This document shows, piece by piece, positions 9,052 through 18,808 of a stretch of DNA of 64,000 nucleotides. The stretch is from Rickettsia helvetica (GTDB lineage: Bacteria; Pseudomonadota; Alphaproteobacteria; Rickettsiales; Rickettsiaceae). The notes below the pieces were generated by a model. The model saw only the letters and a program-made list of their open reading frames with translations, had not been told where the DNA came from and did no database searches. Where the stretch lies: positions 1,240,001-1,304,000 of the forward strand of contig NZ_OZ018776.1 of assembly GCF_963970025.1 (NCBI RefSeq), in the 5' to 3' direction. Within the stretch, counting starts at the first letter, position 1. The number at the start of each line of letters is the position of its first letter. Position numbers and translations under genes: made by a program.

Positions 9052-9154
9052 TGTCATGCCGTGACTTGATCACGGCATCCAAAAATATAATTTAAAATAC
9101 TAATATTATTAGTATTTTAAACTGGACCCCGTGGCCAAGCCACGCGGGGTGACA
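9052..9154. repeat. Palindromic element between iscS and iscU
   Basis: The outer arms TGTCATGCCGTGACTTGATC and GGCCAAGCCACGCGGGGTGA enclose a 29-bp AT palindrome (9092-9120, TTAAAATACTAATA and its complement). One palindrome is nested inside another. It ends four bases from the iscS stop. The same composite occurs at 12448-12551 and 53691-53792. Confidence 0.85.
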
Positions 9155-9157
9155 ATG

Positions 9158-10390
9158 TTAGTGTGCTGCCCACTTAATCTTCTTCAAATCAATCCCCTCT
9201 TGCATCATTTCCCAAAGAGGGCTTAATTCCCTTAGTTTATCGATTTTTGAGCATATGAAATTTACTGCGTAATTAATTTCCTGCTCGGTAGTAAACCTAC
9301 CTATACCGAACCTAATCGAAGTATGGGCAAGCTCTTCACCGATACCCATGGAACGCAAAACATATGACGGCTCTAAAGAAGCAGAAGTACAAGCAGAACC
9401 GGAGGAAACCGCTAAATCTTTAATAGCAAGGATAATTGACTCCCCCTCTACTCCAGCAAAGCTTAGATTTAGATTGCCTTTATATCTTTGATCTTTATCG
9501 CCGTTTAAATAAACTTCCGAAATTCGGCTATGTATATTATTTAAAAATCTGTCGAACAAGTAATTTACGTGCTTAGTATCTTTTTCCATCTCACTATACG
9601 CTATTTCAGCAGCCATGCCAAGCCCTACGATTAAAGGAGTCGGTAGCGTACCTGAACGCATACCTCTCTCCTGCCCGCCACCGTTTATGAGCGGCGTAAC
9701 ACGCACACGAGGTTTTTTCCTTACATATAATGCCCCTATTCCTTTCGGACCGTAAATTTTATGTCCTGAGATACTGGCAAGATCAATATTAAACTCGTTA
9801 ACATCAATTGGAATTTTACCAAAACCTTGAGCAATATCGGAATGAAAAAAAACGCCTCTTTCACGGCAAATTTTCCCGATTTCCTTTAAAGGCTGAATAA
9901 CACCTATTTCATTATTAACCGCCATAACTGAAACTAACATAGTCTGATCAGTAATAGCATTTTTTAGAGTTTCTAAATCGATTATTCCATTTGGTTTAAT
10001 CGGTAAGTATGTGATTTTTATCCCTTCTTGCTCTAAATGCCTGCAAGCGTCAAGTACGCATTTATGTTCACTGACTACGGTAATAATATGATTTTTCTTA
10101 TTACCGTAAAATTTTGCTATTCCCTTTATTGCAAGGTTATTAGATTCAGTTGCACCGGAGGTAAAAATAATTTCTTTAGTATCCGCTCCTATTAACCTTG
10201 CTACCCTACTCCTTGCCTCTTCAACGGCGTTTTCTGCTTCCCAGCCGAAAGAATGGCTACGTGAATGAGGATTCCCAAATTTGGTAGTAAAATAGGGCAA
10301 CATTACTTCCATTACCCTTGGATCTAGCGGTGTTGTTGCCTGATAATCCATATATATCGGTAAGGTTAAATTGTTTAATTGTGGGTTCAT
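9158..10390 (-). CDS. iscS: Cysteine desulfurase IscS
   Basis: 410 residues from the ATG at 10390 (MNPQLNNLTLP). The longer frame from 10453 adds 21 residues that run into a palindromic repeat and are not expected. PLP-dependent class V aminotransferase fold: ATESNNLA, SGHKIYGPKG with the PLP lysine, and SSGSACTSAS with the persulfide cysteine. It supplies sulfur for Fe-S clusters and tRNA thiolation, with IscU as acceptor. Intact, and in the middle of the isc run. Confidence 0.96.
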   Translation of the reverse strand: MNPQLNNLTLPIYMDYQATTPLDPRVMEVMLPYFTTKFGNPHSRSHSFGWEAENAVEEARSRVARLIGADTKEIIFTSGATESNNLAIKGIAKFYGNKKNHIITVVSEHKCVLDACRHLEQEGIKITYLPIKPNGIIDLETLKNAITDQTMLVSVMAVNNEIGVIQPLKEIGKICRERGVFFHSDIAQGFGKIPIDVNEFNIDLASISGHKIYGPKGIGALYVRKKPRVRVTPLINGGGQERGMRSGTLPTPLIVGLGMAAEIAYSEMEKDTKHVNYLFDRFLNNIHSRISEVYLNGDKDQRYKGNLNLSFAGVEGESIILAIKDLAVSSGSACTSASLEPSYVLRSMGIGEELAHTSIRFGIGRFTTEQEINYAVNFICSKIDKLRELSPLWEMMQEGIDLKKIKWAAH

Positions 10391-10420
10391 ATGGTTACAA
10401 ATGTTAAATAGTTTGTTTTT

Positions 10421-10541
10421 CATCATTGCGAGCGACCGTAGGGAGCTTGGCAATCCAGAAAAATAATAAAAAGTATAATAAAAAAGTGCTAATTTTAGTA
10501 TTTTTTTACTGGATTACTTCGTAATTTTCCTCGCAATGATG
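10421..10541. repeat. Palindromic element (CATTGCGAG family) between the two cysteine desulfurases
   Basis: CATCATTGCGAGCGACC...GGCAATCCAG at the left and CTGGATTACTTC...CTCGCAATGATG at the right form inverted arms around an AT-rich loop. It occupies the gap between iscS and the nifS-like gene. Its left arm generates the spurious N-terminal extension of iscS. Relatives: 38239-38333, 44508-44630, 60437-60538 and the half copy near 58850. Confidence 0.85.
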
Positions 10542-10551
10542 GGTTGAAAGT

Positions 10552-11661
10552 TCATATATTGTATATCTCCTCAAAGGCTTCTATAAAAGCCTCTATATCA
10601 CTTACCGTATTAGTATGGCTTAAAGATATCCTAATAGAGGATTTTGCCTCTTCTTCATTCATACCCATATTGGTTAATACGTGTGATTTAGATATTTTTC
10701 CTGATGAACAAGCAGAGCCGGAGCTTACGCAAATATTACGTAAATCAAACCCGATGAATTTCACTTGTGCATCCGTATTCGGTATAGTAATTAAGGTAGT
10801 ATTAGGCAACCTCGCTACATTATTACTAACAATATTTACGTTTGGGTATTCTTTTAGTTTTTTCTCTAAAGCTTCCTGTAAGTTTTTGATTTTTACATAT
10901 TTCTTTGAGATATCTTTTGTTATTAATTCAGCTGCTAACCCAAGCCCTGCAATAGCTAAAACATTTTCAGTACCTGATCTTATTCCTTTTTCTTGCCCTC
11001 CTCCTATAATTATTGGAGTAACTTGAAAATTAGAGTTAGAAATTAAAACTGAACTACCCTGCCCTGCTCCTATTTTATGTCCTGAAATTGTCACAAAATC
11101 TAACCCTAATACTTTGATATTTATAGGTATTTTACCAAATCCTTGGACTAAATCACTATGAAATTTTGCATCATATTTTTTAGCTATTTCACTTATTTTG
11201 GTTATATCTTGTAAAACTCCACTTTCATTATTAGCCATCATTACAGAAACTAATTTTTTAGTAGCATTACTTTGAGATAACAACTCTTCTAGATGTTCTA
11301 AATCAACCAAACCTTGAGTGTTAACTCTTATAACTTTAATATTTGGAGCGTAGTTTATGTGGTTATAGATCGATAAATGTTCAATAGCTGAAATAAAAAT
11401 ATCGCTGTCATAAAAATTTTTCATTATTAAATTATTACTTTCAGTTCCCGATGACGTAAAAGTAATATCATATTCTCTAGATGATAAGGTTATACTAAGA
11501 GCTGCTGCTATTTGCAAGCGTGCCGTTTCTATGATATTCTTAGCAAATCTACCTGAGCTATGTGCTGATGAAGGGTTAAGCTCCTTGTCCATTAAACTTA
11601 TTATGAATTCCTTAACCCTAGGATCAATAACAGTAGTAGCATTATGGTCTAAATATATCAT
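10552..11661 (-). CDS. Second cysteine desulfurase (NifS/IscS-like)
   Basis: 369 residues, class V PLP enzyme: TSSGTESNNLIM, SGHKIGAGQG with the PLP lysine, and SSGSACSSGK with the catalytic cysteine. It is shorter than IscS and clearly divergent. Rickettsiae keep this paralogue beside iscS; its separate job is not established by sequence. It lies between iscR and iscS. The start codon is at 11661, directly against a 126-bp palindromic element that fills the gap to iscR. Confidence 0.92.
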   Translation of the reverse strand: MIYLDHNATTVIDPRVKEFIISLMDKELNPSSAHSSGRFAKNIIETARLQIAAALSITLSSREYDITFTSSGTESNNLIMKNFYDSDIFISAIEHLSIYNHINYAPNIKVIRVNTQGLVDLEHLEELLSQSNATKKLVSVMMANNESGVLQDITKISEIAKKYDAKFHSDLVQGFGKIPINIKVLGLDFVTISGHKIGAGQGSSVLISNSNFQVTPIIIGGGQEKGIRSGTENVLAIAGLGLAAELITKDISKKYVKIKNLQEALEKKLKEYPNVNIVSNNVARLPNTTLITIPNTDAQVKFIGFDLRNICVSSGSACSSGKISKSHVLTNMGMNEEEAKSSIRISLSHTNTVSDIEAFIEAFEEIYNI

Positions 11662-11787
11662 ATATACTCGTTGAACTTGAAAAATTGGCTATGTCGTCTT
11701 TGTAAGTCCTCGGATGCTCACGTACTTCTGTACGCTCCGCTCCTCGGCTTACAGACTCCTTGCTCTTTTCCAAGTTGATCTTCGTAT
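11662..11787. repeat. 126-bp palindromic element, copy A
   Basis: Bounded by ATATACTCGTTGAACTTG and CAAGTTGATCTTCGTAT. The minus strand of 41799-41925 matches it over most of its length, including ATTGGCTA, TCACGTA, CCTCG and TCCTTGCTCTTTT. The ends are inverted repeats of about 23 bp. The left end touches the start codon of the nifS-like gene. Confidence 0.85.
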
Positions 11788-11801
11788 CCCAACTCTTCAT
11801 T

Positions 11802-12221
11802 TCACAGGAGTATATTTAAGTTTAGAGCATCTTTAATCGATATATTTTCAAAATAATCTCTAATATGCTTACCAAGACCTTTCCATAATTTATGCGAATT
11901 ACATTTTATTGTATCAGGCATGCAAGTTTTAACCGATTTCTTATAGCAGGTAGTCATTATAAAATTTTCGTTAACGGCGTCCATAATATCGGAAATTTTT
12001 ATTTCTTCTAGGTTACCTATTAAAATATATCCCCCTTTCGATCCTCTAATAGCCTTAACTAGATCAGCTTTTTTAAGTTTAGAAAATATCTGCTCTAAAT
12101 AGTTAAGCGATATATTTTGTTTTACGGAAATGTCATTCAAAGTGACCGGTTCGGCACTTGATTTTGAAGCCATTTCAAGTATTGCCATTACGGCATATCT
12201 TCCTTTCGTCGTCAGCATCAT
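11802..12221 (-). CDS. iscR: Rrf2-family Fe-S regulator IscR
   Basis: 139 residues. Winged-helix DNA-binding domain (TTKGRYAVMAILEMA...YLEQIFSKLKKADLVK, RGSKGGY wing) followed by the cluster-binding cysteines C92, C100 and C107. IscR senses Fe-S status and represses its own operon when holding a [2Fe-2S] cluster. Spacing between the cysteines is slightly longer than in E. coli IscR. It heads the isc run and has a promoter overlapping an IscR-type palindrome about 40-70 bases upstream, so autoregulation is likely. Confidence 0.94.
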   Translation of the reverse strand: MMLTTKGRYAVMAILEMASKSSAEPVTLNDISVKQNISLNYLEQIFSKLKKADLVKAIRGSKGGYILIGNLEEIKISDIMDAVNENFIMTTCYKKSVKTCMPDTIKCNSHKLWKGLGKHIRDYFENISIKDALNLNILL

Positions 12222-12256
12222 ATAACCAACCTATTAAAACTTAAAATCTTTTTTTA

Positions 12257-12289
12257 TATCTACAATACCCAAGTAATTTAGTCAAGTAT
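12257..12289 (-). promoter_or_regulatory. iscR promoter overlapping a type-1 IscR box
   Basis: Minus strand: TTGACT (12285-12280), a 17-base spacer and TAGATA (12262-12257). The 25 bases 12265-12289 match the enterobacterial type-1 IscR consensus ATASYYGACTRWWWYAGTCR(RSTAT) at 23 of 25 positions by my count. The site covers the -35 and the spacer, as expected for repression. Confidence 0.75.
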
Positions 12290-12420
12290 ATAATTATATT
12301 ATTTAATAAAAAATTAGCTTATTAATATAAACTAAAATTTAATTGTGTAGAATCTAGTAGAAGTGAAAAAGAAGGACAAAATATTATAAATAAGTGATTA
12401 ATCCAGAATTACCTAGGGAC

Positions 12421-12581
12421 GTTGTTGCATGGATCAATTCCACCTCTGTCATCCCCCCCGCGACTTGATCGCGGGATCCAACTTAAAATACTAATAATAT
12501 TAGTATTTTAAATTGTTTTTATAGACCCCGTGGTCAAGCGAGCTAGGTGACATAGTGGGTTTTACCGATCTACGCAACAAT
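12421..12581. repeat. Three-level nested palindrome
   Basis: Outer arms GTTGTTGCATGGATC (12421) and GATCTACGCAACAAT (to 12581). Inside, 12448-12551 has arms GTCATCCC...CGCGGGATCC and GACCCCGTGGTCAAG...GGTGAC. Inside that lies the AT palindrome TTAAAATACTAATA/TATTAGTATTTTAA near 12483-12511. The rest of the gap between iscR and the decayed gene at 12656 holds only the iscR promoter and half of a GGAATGACA-type arm (near 12610-12633). Confidence 0.85.
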
Positions 12582-12655
12582 GCCGGCATATGACATTTAG
12601 CTAGATTCCTGCTTTTGCAGGAATGACATTTAATTATAAATAGTTAATTATTTTA

Positions 12656-14109
12656 TTATCCATACCCTCTGTTTGTTATTCTATTTCTAGCTTTAGGTTT
12701 TGAAGGAGCAGCAATATTTTTTAAATGAGCTTGATAATTTTTAATTTTTTCTATTCTGTTTTCTCTTAGTTTTGCATGCTTGGTTCTAGCACTTTTTCCG
12801 AAACCTACTTTGGTTTCCATATCTTTTATAAAATCAGTAACAAATGTTCGTGGATGCCTTTGAATATCGATTTGACAATTTTTATCTAAAGCACCGGGCA
12901 TAGTTTCTTGTATTTTTTTACAGCACGGTACATATCTAAAGCTTAAGGTTGATAATGACCGCTATTATTACTAAGGTAATCAATTTTTCCCCTATCATTT
13001 ATACCTATAACTCCTGCTGCTTCCGCAGGCTTTCCACTTAAAAATGAACCGTGAACAAGATTTTTAGTATTTGGCAAATATTGATTTTTATGAGTACCCA
13101 TATAAATTACTCCATCCTTTCCCATTACAAATGCTTGAACATTATTCATGCTTTTACTTTCTTTACCGATAGTAGAAGCTACTTTACCGTTAGAATCAAG
13201 TAATCTCTAAGAGGAGGTATCATAGAATAGTCGGTGATTTTTTTGTTCCTCCGGCCCCATACGCAATATTTCAAATTCATGCCCATCCCATATTTGTTTA
13301 CCTTGAGCTATTTCTTGAAGATGATGTTCTGCAAGTTTTGGATTTGGATGAACTACTTTAACTCTTACAGAATCTACTATAGCATCGTTTAATTTTCCTA
13401 ACTCATGTTCCGGTATTAAAGCATGCTTGAATTTATTTATTAATCTATTTCAATTATCTCTAGCTCTAGTTTTTGGATCTCTAAAAGGTGTATCAATATT
13501 TTTTCCGGCATCCCCCAACTAGATAAACTTTATTATCTTTTTGGACTAAGTTATCTTTGTATAAAGGCTCTCCCTCTTGATTGATAAGTTGACCTTTTCT
13601 TTCAATAGCAGCTAATTGACTATCCTTATAAAGGATAATTTTTTCATTATTTAATCCAAGCTTTGAATTAATTTGTGTTTTACCTTGATGATTTAAATTA
13701 CCAATACCGATACCATCAATATCCGCAATTTGAATATCTCTATTTTTATCAACAAATTTTCTAATTTCCTCAGAATTATTAATAAATTGACCGTTATCCT
13801 TTAATATTCCTTGTATATCGCCGGTAGTATAAGTAAATGCTTCTTTGATTGTTTTTGTGTCCTTTATAAGACCTACTGCAGCGAAAATTTGTTGAAAGAA
13901 ATTTAGATTTCTCTTTACTTCAACATTTTTTACTCCAGTAGCTTCTCTTTCATGAATTACCAATTGATCCGGCTTAAGTAGCCGCCTTTATCATAAATAT
14001 TAATTATTCTTCCTCTTATAAGGTCTACTTCTGTTGCTTCTTTATCTTGCAAAAATTCCTTAACTTGCGGCTCTTCTGCAAACCTTACTTTCTTTTTTTC
14101 CTTACCCAT
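12656..14109 (-). pseudogene. Decayed rickettsial protein with a HGSF...SGHY motif
   Basis: Starts at the ATG 14109 (MGKEKKKVRFAEEPQVKEFL). It shifts frame near 13978 and resumes as PDQLVIHEREATGVKN (fragment 13963-13493). It then reads AGKNIDTPFRDPKTRARD, a stop, HALIPEHELGKL, EFEILRMGPEEQKNHRLF, a stop near 13209, then fragment 13149-12943 ending HGSFLSGKPAEAAGVIGIND...SGHYQP. A final piece (12901-12656) is in another frame. At least four lesions. The combination of a HGSFxxGKPxxAAG strand and SGHYxP resembles the C-terminal region of some bacterial toxins and effectors, but I cannot assign the family with certainty. Confidence 0.65.
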
Positions 14110-14245
14110 TTACATTACCTAAATTTATAAACAAACAATTTTAGGTTTCATTTTAACAATAAAAACTTTTATTTTTTTAATAATAGGCTGTTTTTTTAGT
14201 AAATTGAGGATTTAAAATCACATATTATATGATAACCGATTTTTC

Positions 14246-15118
14246 TTATATATAGTGCGATAGGCTCTTGTTAATTTGCCAAATAGCGATAAATACTAAA
14301 CAAGTTGTACACATTTGTAGTAGCTGTAATAATATGCTTAATTCCGGTATTAATATAATAATAACCGGTTGTAATATTATCGGGACTCCGCTTGAAAACA
14401 TTACTAACCTTATAGAAGTTTGTATTGAAGTTTTAGTAGTAAGTAAATTAGCTAAGCTATATACTAACAAAACTATAATACTTCTCTCTAATAAGAATGT
14501 TACAAACCAAAATAATATAATAGCCGGCATACCGAAATAAATAAATAAATTTGGTGCATATAATAAATTATCGGCAAAATATTTTTTTATTATTTCAAGA
14601 GTTAAAATTACTTCATTTTGCTTGAATATCTCAGAATAGTTAACAGTACTTGGGAAATTTTTCTTAGTATTGGCTACAATTAAATTTATCTTCAGCTTAT
14701 TCTCTTCAAGTACAAACGGTATTTTGCTTTTTTCTTTGTTAGAAACTTGATTTTTTGTATCAATGACGACTATTTTATTGTTATTTTTACTATATAAATA
14801 TATAGGCTCTACTTCTTCAACTGAAATTTTTGAATTATTATATTTAATTTCCGGTAATTGATTGATAATATATTCAATGTTGTCTGTAACTTTTGATGAT
14901 TGTATTCCGTTAAAATAATCTTTTAAAGTTATTATGTAATTTAATATAAAAATACAATAAATTATTGACGGAATAAAAGATATGGTAAATAAATATCTTA
15001 TTCCGTATCCTTGATAGTTTATATATACGTCTTTATAAAACTCTATAGAGCTAATTGATAAACGTAATTGACGGAGTAATGCATTTAATCCTCCTAATAT
15101 AAATGATAATAAATACAT
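14246..15118 (-). CDS. DUF1189-like membrane protein
   Basis: 290 residues. N-terminal membrane segments (YLFTISFIPSIIYCIFILNY), a soluble middle part (about 75-190) with the DUF1189-like pattern LPEIKYNNSKISVEEVEPIY and VVIDTKNQVS, then two to four C-terminal helices (IYFGMPAIILFWFVTFLLER, VPIILQPVIIILIPE). Members of this family are inner-membrane proteins of unknown function. It stands just downstream of a broken Rpn gene and appears intact. Confidence 0.6.
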   Translation of the reverse strand: MYLLSFILGGLNALLRQLRLSISSIEFYKDVYINYQGYGIRYLFTISFIPSIIYCIFILNYIITLKDYFNGIQSSKVTDNIEYIINQLPEIKYNNSKISVEEVEPIYLYSKNNNKIVVIDTKNQVSNKEKSKIPFVLEENKLKINLIVANTKKNFPSTVNYSEIFKQNEVILTLEIIKKYFADNLLYAPNLFIYFGMPAIILFWFVTFLLERSIIVLLVYSLANLLTTKTSIQTSIRLVMFSSGVPIILQPVIIILIPELSILLQLLQMCTTCLVFIAIWQINKSLSHYI

Positions 15119-15129
15119 GTATGAGTAAT

Positions 15130-15676
15130 TTATTTAAGTTTCTCAACCTCTTCCTTCTTTAATCCGGTTGAGGTAGCTGTTAAGTCAGTTTTTACACCGG
15201 CTTTGATTAAATTTTTGGCTATATTAATTGTGATTTAAGTATTTTTTCTATTTCTATTATATCATTTTGACCAACTTTGGTCAAAGTATAGAATAAAATT
15301 AACTCTATATAATCAATCCCTATATTAACCTCAGCAAATATAGATAAAAGGTCAGCTATTTCTTACCATCTCTTTAACAAATCTCGTTTATGAATATGCT
15401 TCATAAAAAATTGTAGAATTCCGGACCAAGTATTTTCTTTCAATTTTTCATCAGGAATTTCATGAACATTAATTAGCCGATAATCATTAATCCAAGTAGC
15501 TTTTACTAATTCACTATTTTCAAATAATTCCCATAAATTTAAAGGAGCAGTATATTTTTGTATGCCATTATAAAACACTAAATAATATATGAAAGGAAAT
15601 TTTTTGTTTTTCATTACTTTCATATGATATCAGCAATATTTAACATATACCTAAATAACCGAAAAGCCACATAATA
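15130..15676 (-). pseudogene. Rpn-family nuclease/transposase, C-terminal part, cut by a group II intron
   Basis: Reading left from the intron: YYVAFRLFRYMLNIAD, a frameshift at about 15622, KVMKNKKFPFIYYLVFYNG...WSGILQFFMKHIHKRDLLKRW, a stop near 15365, then IADLLSIFAEVNIGIDYIEL and finally NIAKNLIKAGVKTDLTAT...KEEVEKLK. This is the middle and C-terminus of an Rpn (PF04754) protein. The N-terminus is absent beyond the intron on the right. At least three lesions besides the intron. Confidence 0.75.
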
Positions 15677-16275
15677 GTGTGTGACACGAGGTTGCATCAA
15701 AGAGTTGTTTCCGCTAGGCAGGAAACCATCTATGTCACTATATGAATCTAAGGGTATGAATAAAGAGCTACCCTGACAATGTGACAAAATACTGTTAAGC
15801 ATAGGAAAATCTCGTGAGAGTAATTCCCTTCTGATAATCACAATCAGATAAGTTGCTAGATAGCTAATATGATAAAGATATCTGATCCTTAATGAAAGAA
15901 GCTCGAGAAGGTATCAAGATGAATATTGCATCAACAACTGTAGAATTAATACGCCAGTTAAACTCTAAGTTAAGAGGATGGGTACATTATTATAAATATG
16001 AAATAATGAAATATTTACCGATTGTAAGACATGTTAAAGTGAAAATGAATGCTACAATATATGATCCAGCATATAAGAAATATTTTGAAAAGCGTGAGCG
16101 ACTCAAAAGAAATTCATCACATGTGCATTGGGTTCATAATAAAACGCTCCATTTAGTGGGGGGAAGGTGACACACCACCAAATAGCTGGGTCTAACAAGG
16201 CTTGAGCCGTGTGCGGGGAAACCAGCATGCACGATTCTTAGGAGAGTGGCAATTGCTGCTTATCTGATTTTGCAT
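15677..16275 (+). mobile_element. Truncated group II intron
   Basis: The left end GTGTG at 15677 (or 15679) fits the 5' consensus GUGYG. A structured domain I remnant follows. 15892-16170 encodes the end of the intron protein, and 16204-16238 reads GAGCCGTGTGC...GCACGATTC, a domain V hairpin. The middle of the reverse transcriptase and the RNA domains is deleted, since a full element would be about 2-2.5 kb. It is inserted antisense into an Rpn gene. The 3' end is approximate. Confidence 0.75.
15892..16170 (+). pseudogene. Group II intron reverse transcriptase/maturase, C-terminal remnant
   Basis: 92 residues with IRQLNSKLRGWVHYYKYEI, the group II maturase-specific (GIIM, domain X) signature, and a basic C-terminus. 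About three quarters of the protein, including the YADD polymerase core, is missing. Non-functional for mobility. Confidence 0.8.
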
Positions 16276-16301
16276 TTATTGGGTGTCAGAAGAGATTAAC
16301 A

Positions 16302-18625
16302 TTAGACAATATTACTATTTTCACCCTTTTCATCCTGCACGTAAAAATCGTTTTTTTCATTCAATATATCATCACGGTTTGTATATAAAGATTCGATAAA
16401 TGAAATAGAATCTTTTAAAGCTAGCTGCACAGCTAAATTATCCATATCATGTCTTTTTAAAGCTTTAGGAAACACAAATTCTTTAACCACATTACCTAAT
16501 TTTTGTATTTTAGGTTGAGATTTCGGGGAACAAGAATTTGATACATGTATTTTTTGGAGATTTATTATTTCGTTTCTACGTTCTTGCATTTTATTAATAG
16601 CTATTTTCTTTAAACTATCATCTAAATCTTCCATTCCAATTTTATTGCGAATAATAATCATTTATACTAATTACTTCATTTCCACGCTTTCTCTCATGCC
16701 TTGCTTCTACTATACTGCAAGCCAAATCTTTTAACACATCTGTTAAGAGACCTTTCGTTATTCAATCTAGACTTTTCGACAATATTTTTATTATAGCCTC
16801 TTTCTCATTAATATTATTTTTAAATATTTTAGTTTCAGCAATACAGCAAGCTTTTATAATATTGTCTATATTCCAATAAAATGTATTACAGTAATCGTAT
16901 AATAATGGGCTTTCTTGTGTTAAACTTTTAATTTCTCTATTAATTTCTGCTTTTTATATTGTTCCACTATCTTTTAGTGTTTTATTGTGACTATCTATCT
17001 TAATTTCATGAACCTCTAATCTTTTATTTGCTCCGGCATCTAGTAATTTAAAATTACTGGTTTTCAACGCTATTTTTATACCTTGAATTATTTCGCTTGC
17101 AAGTTTCAGCTTACTACTATGTTTAAATATTCGTTTTTCTTCTTCAGGCTTAAGCTTTTCATTCGTAATAAAACAATCAAATTGTTCTTTGGATTCTAAT
17201 GCGTTAAATAGTTGCCCTCTTAGTTCTTGGCTAATTTCTGCCGGATAAATAGTTGCTATTTTCTTTAAATTATCCTCACCAAATTTATATATTAGATGAT
17301 CACCGAAAATACTTCTTTTTTCTAACAACATTACGAACTTATCTTGATTATCACCTGCATAAGATCAAAGATATTTTTTAGTAGAAAGTTTGGTATTTTC
17401 ATTTGCAATACTACTTACGTAATTAATATCACTTGCCGCTATTTTAAGAGTTAATCCTTTGTTTAGGAATAAAGGTTTATACGTTTTATATTGCCCTGCT
17501 AACGGATCATCTGTTTCCGCAAGTAATTTAGTTGCAAACTCCTCTAAACTTACTATTTTGCTTGCTGAATTATCGTTTTTAAATATTTCATAGTTTCTAT
17601 CTTCAAATATTATCTTACCTTCTATTCCCTGTGCTTTATTAATCGATACCGTAAAAGTAAAATTATATTTCTTTATACAGCTCAAAATAAACTTACTCTC
17701 TAGCTCATTTATAATACCGCTTTTTAATATGCTTTTACATATTTCTTTTAAAAATATTCGAGTTTCACTTATATTCGGTAATTCGTTAAAACTCGCAGTA
17801 AACCATTCTATTACTTCAGGATTCTTACTTTTTTCATATTCTTGAGTAAGGTGGTGGGTTATAGGTAATACTAAATTTAATACCTCAATTAAACCTTTAG
17901 CAGCACTATAATTAACCTCAAAGTCGTATTCAAGATTACTAAGTATTTCTTTTAATATTTCAAGCACTTCTTCTGCTATACTAGAATTTACTCTTACTAT
18001 ATTGACCATATTGTCAGCAACAATAGCCTTGACGTAATCGTAATCATCATCGTTATTAGTTGTAAACATCTCTTTAGAAACAATAAAGGCTTCTGTCGTT
18101 AAACTTAGCATCATTTTTACTATCTCAGGCAATTTATCAATAATTTCATAGTTGATATCATATTTAGGATTTGTAACTATCTCTTTCCAAAAATCAAATA
18201 CTTCTTGGGTCAAACTTGGTGTAGTTTTCACTATCTTTACTATATTTTCCATAGCTTTAGACCTTAGATCTTGCTTAGAACATACAACTATTTCTTTTAA
18301 AAAAGTAAAGGCTTCCGGTACTAAATTTGGTATCGCTTCTACTATCTTTACTATACTTTCTATAGATTCGGAATTATAATCATCGTTAGGATAATCATCG
18401 TTATAATATGTAACCATCTCTTTCAAAAAAGTAAATGCTTCTCGAATAGGTTTCAATTCTTGTATAAGCTTGGCATTGCTTCTACTATCTCACCTAAACT
18501 ATTAATAGCTACATACATATCATCATTATCATTATGTATAATTACCTCTTTCAAGAAAGTAAGTGCTTCTTGGGTAGGGTGTATCTTTATTATGTCTACT
18601 ATTTTATCAAGGTCAAAAACGAATA
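16302..18625 (-). pseudogene. Decayed helical-repeat protein
   Basis: One long coding region broken several times. The upstream part (18625-17365) contains ARM/HEAT-like repeats of about 37 residues with the core EAFTFLKEIV...SIVKIVEAIPNL, at least five copies. It has a frameshift near 18460 and a TGA at 17365-17367, after which the same frame continues (SYAGDNQDKFVMLLEKRSIFG) to 16954. Further stops lie at 16954 and near 16762, with a frameshift near 16665. The C-terminal piece (16661-16302) reads IAINKMQERRNEI...ALKRHDMDNLAVQLALKD. Originally about 770 residues. The repeats suggest a protein-binding role in the host or cell. Not recognised as a named family. Confidence 0.65.
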
Positions 18626-18798
18626 TTTAAAATATTAGCCATAGGGATTTTAATAGCCGGTAATAATATATTTGCACAGGATATGAAGTCTGCTATAGAA
18701 ATTATGAGAGAAAGTCAATATTAGAATTTTTAGGTTTACCGGAATCTTATCAATTAGTTGAATCTAAATTAGAAGAAGCATTAATCAATAATTTATAA
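18626..18798 (+). other. Non-coding debris with remnant of a small secreted protein
   Basis: On the plus strand ILAIGILIAGNNIFAQDM resembles a signal peptide, followed by KSAIEIMRESQY and a stop. A shifted frame reads SILEFLGLPESYQLVESKLE...INNL. No intact gene; presumably a decayed short secreted protein. Confidence 0.35.
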
Positions 18799-18808
18799 CA
18801 TTTTTTAC

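Noticed and set aside
10391..10453. N-terminal extension of IscS (MPSSLRSLAMMKNK...)
   Set aside because: The first residues are read from the arm of a palindromic element; the downstream ATG at 10390 gives the normal 410-residue protein.
10544..11026. Plus-strand 160-aa frame opposite the second cysteine desulfurase
   Set aside because: Shadow of a strongly conserved enzyme on the other strand; no signal of its own.
15700..15841. Minus-strand 73-aa frame (MIIRRELLSRDF...)
   Set aside because: Its first two thirds are antisense to the group II intron; only the last 17 residues are genuine Rpn sequence.
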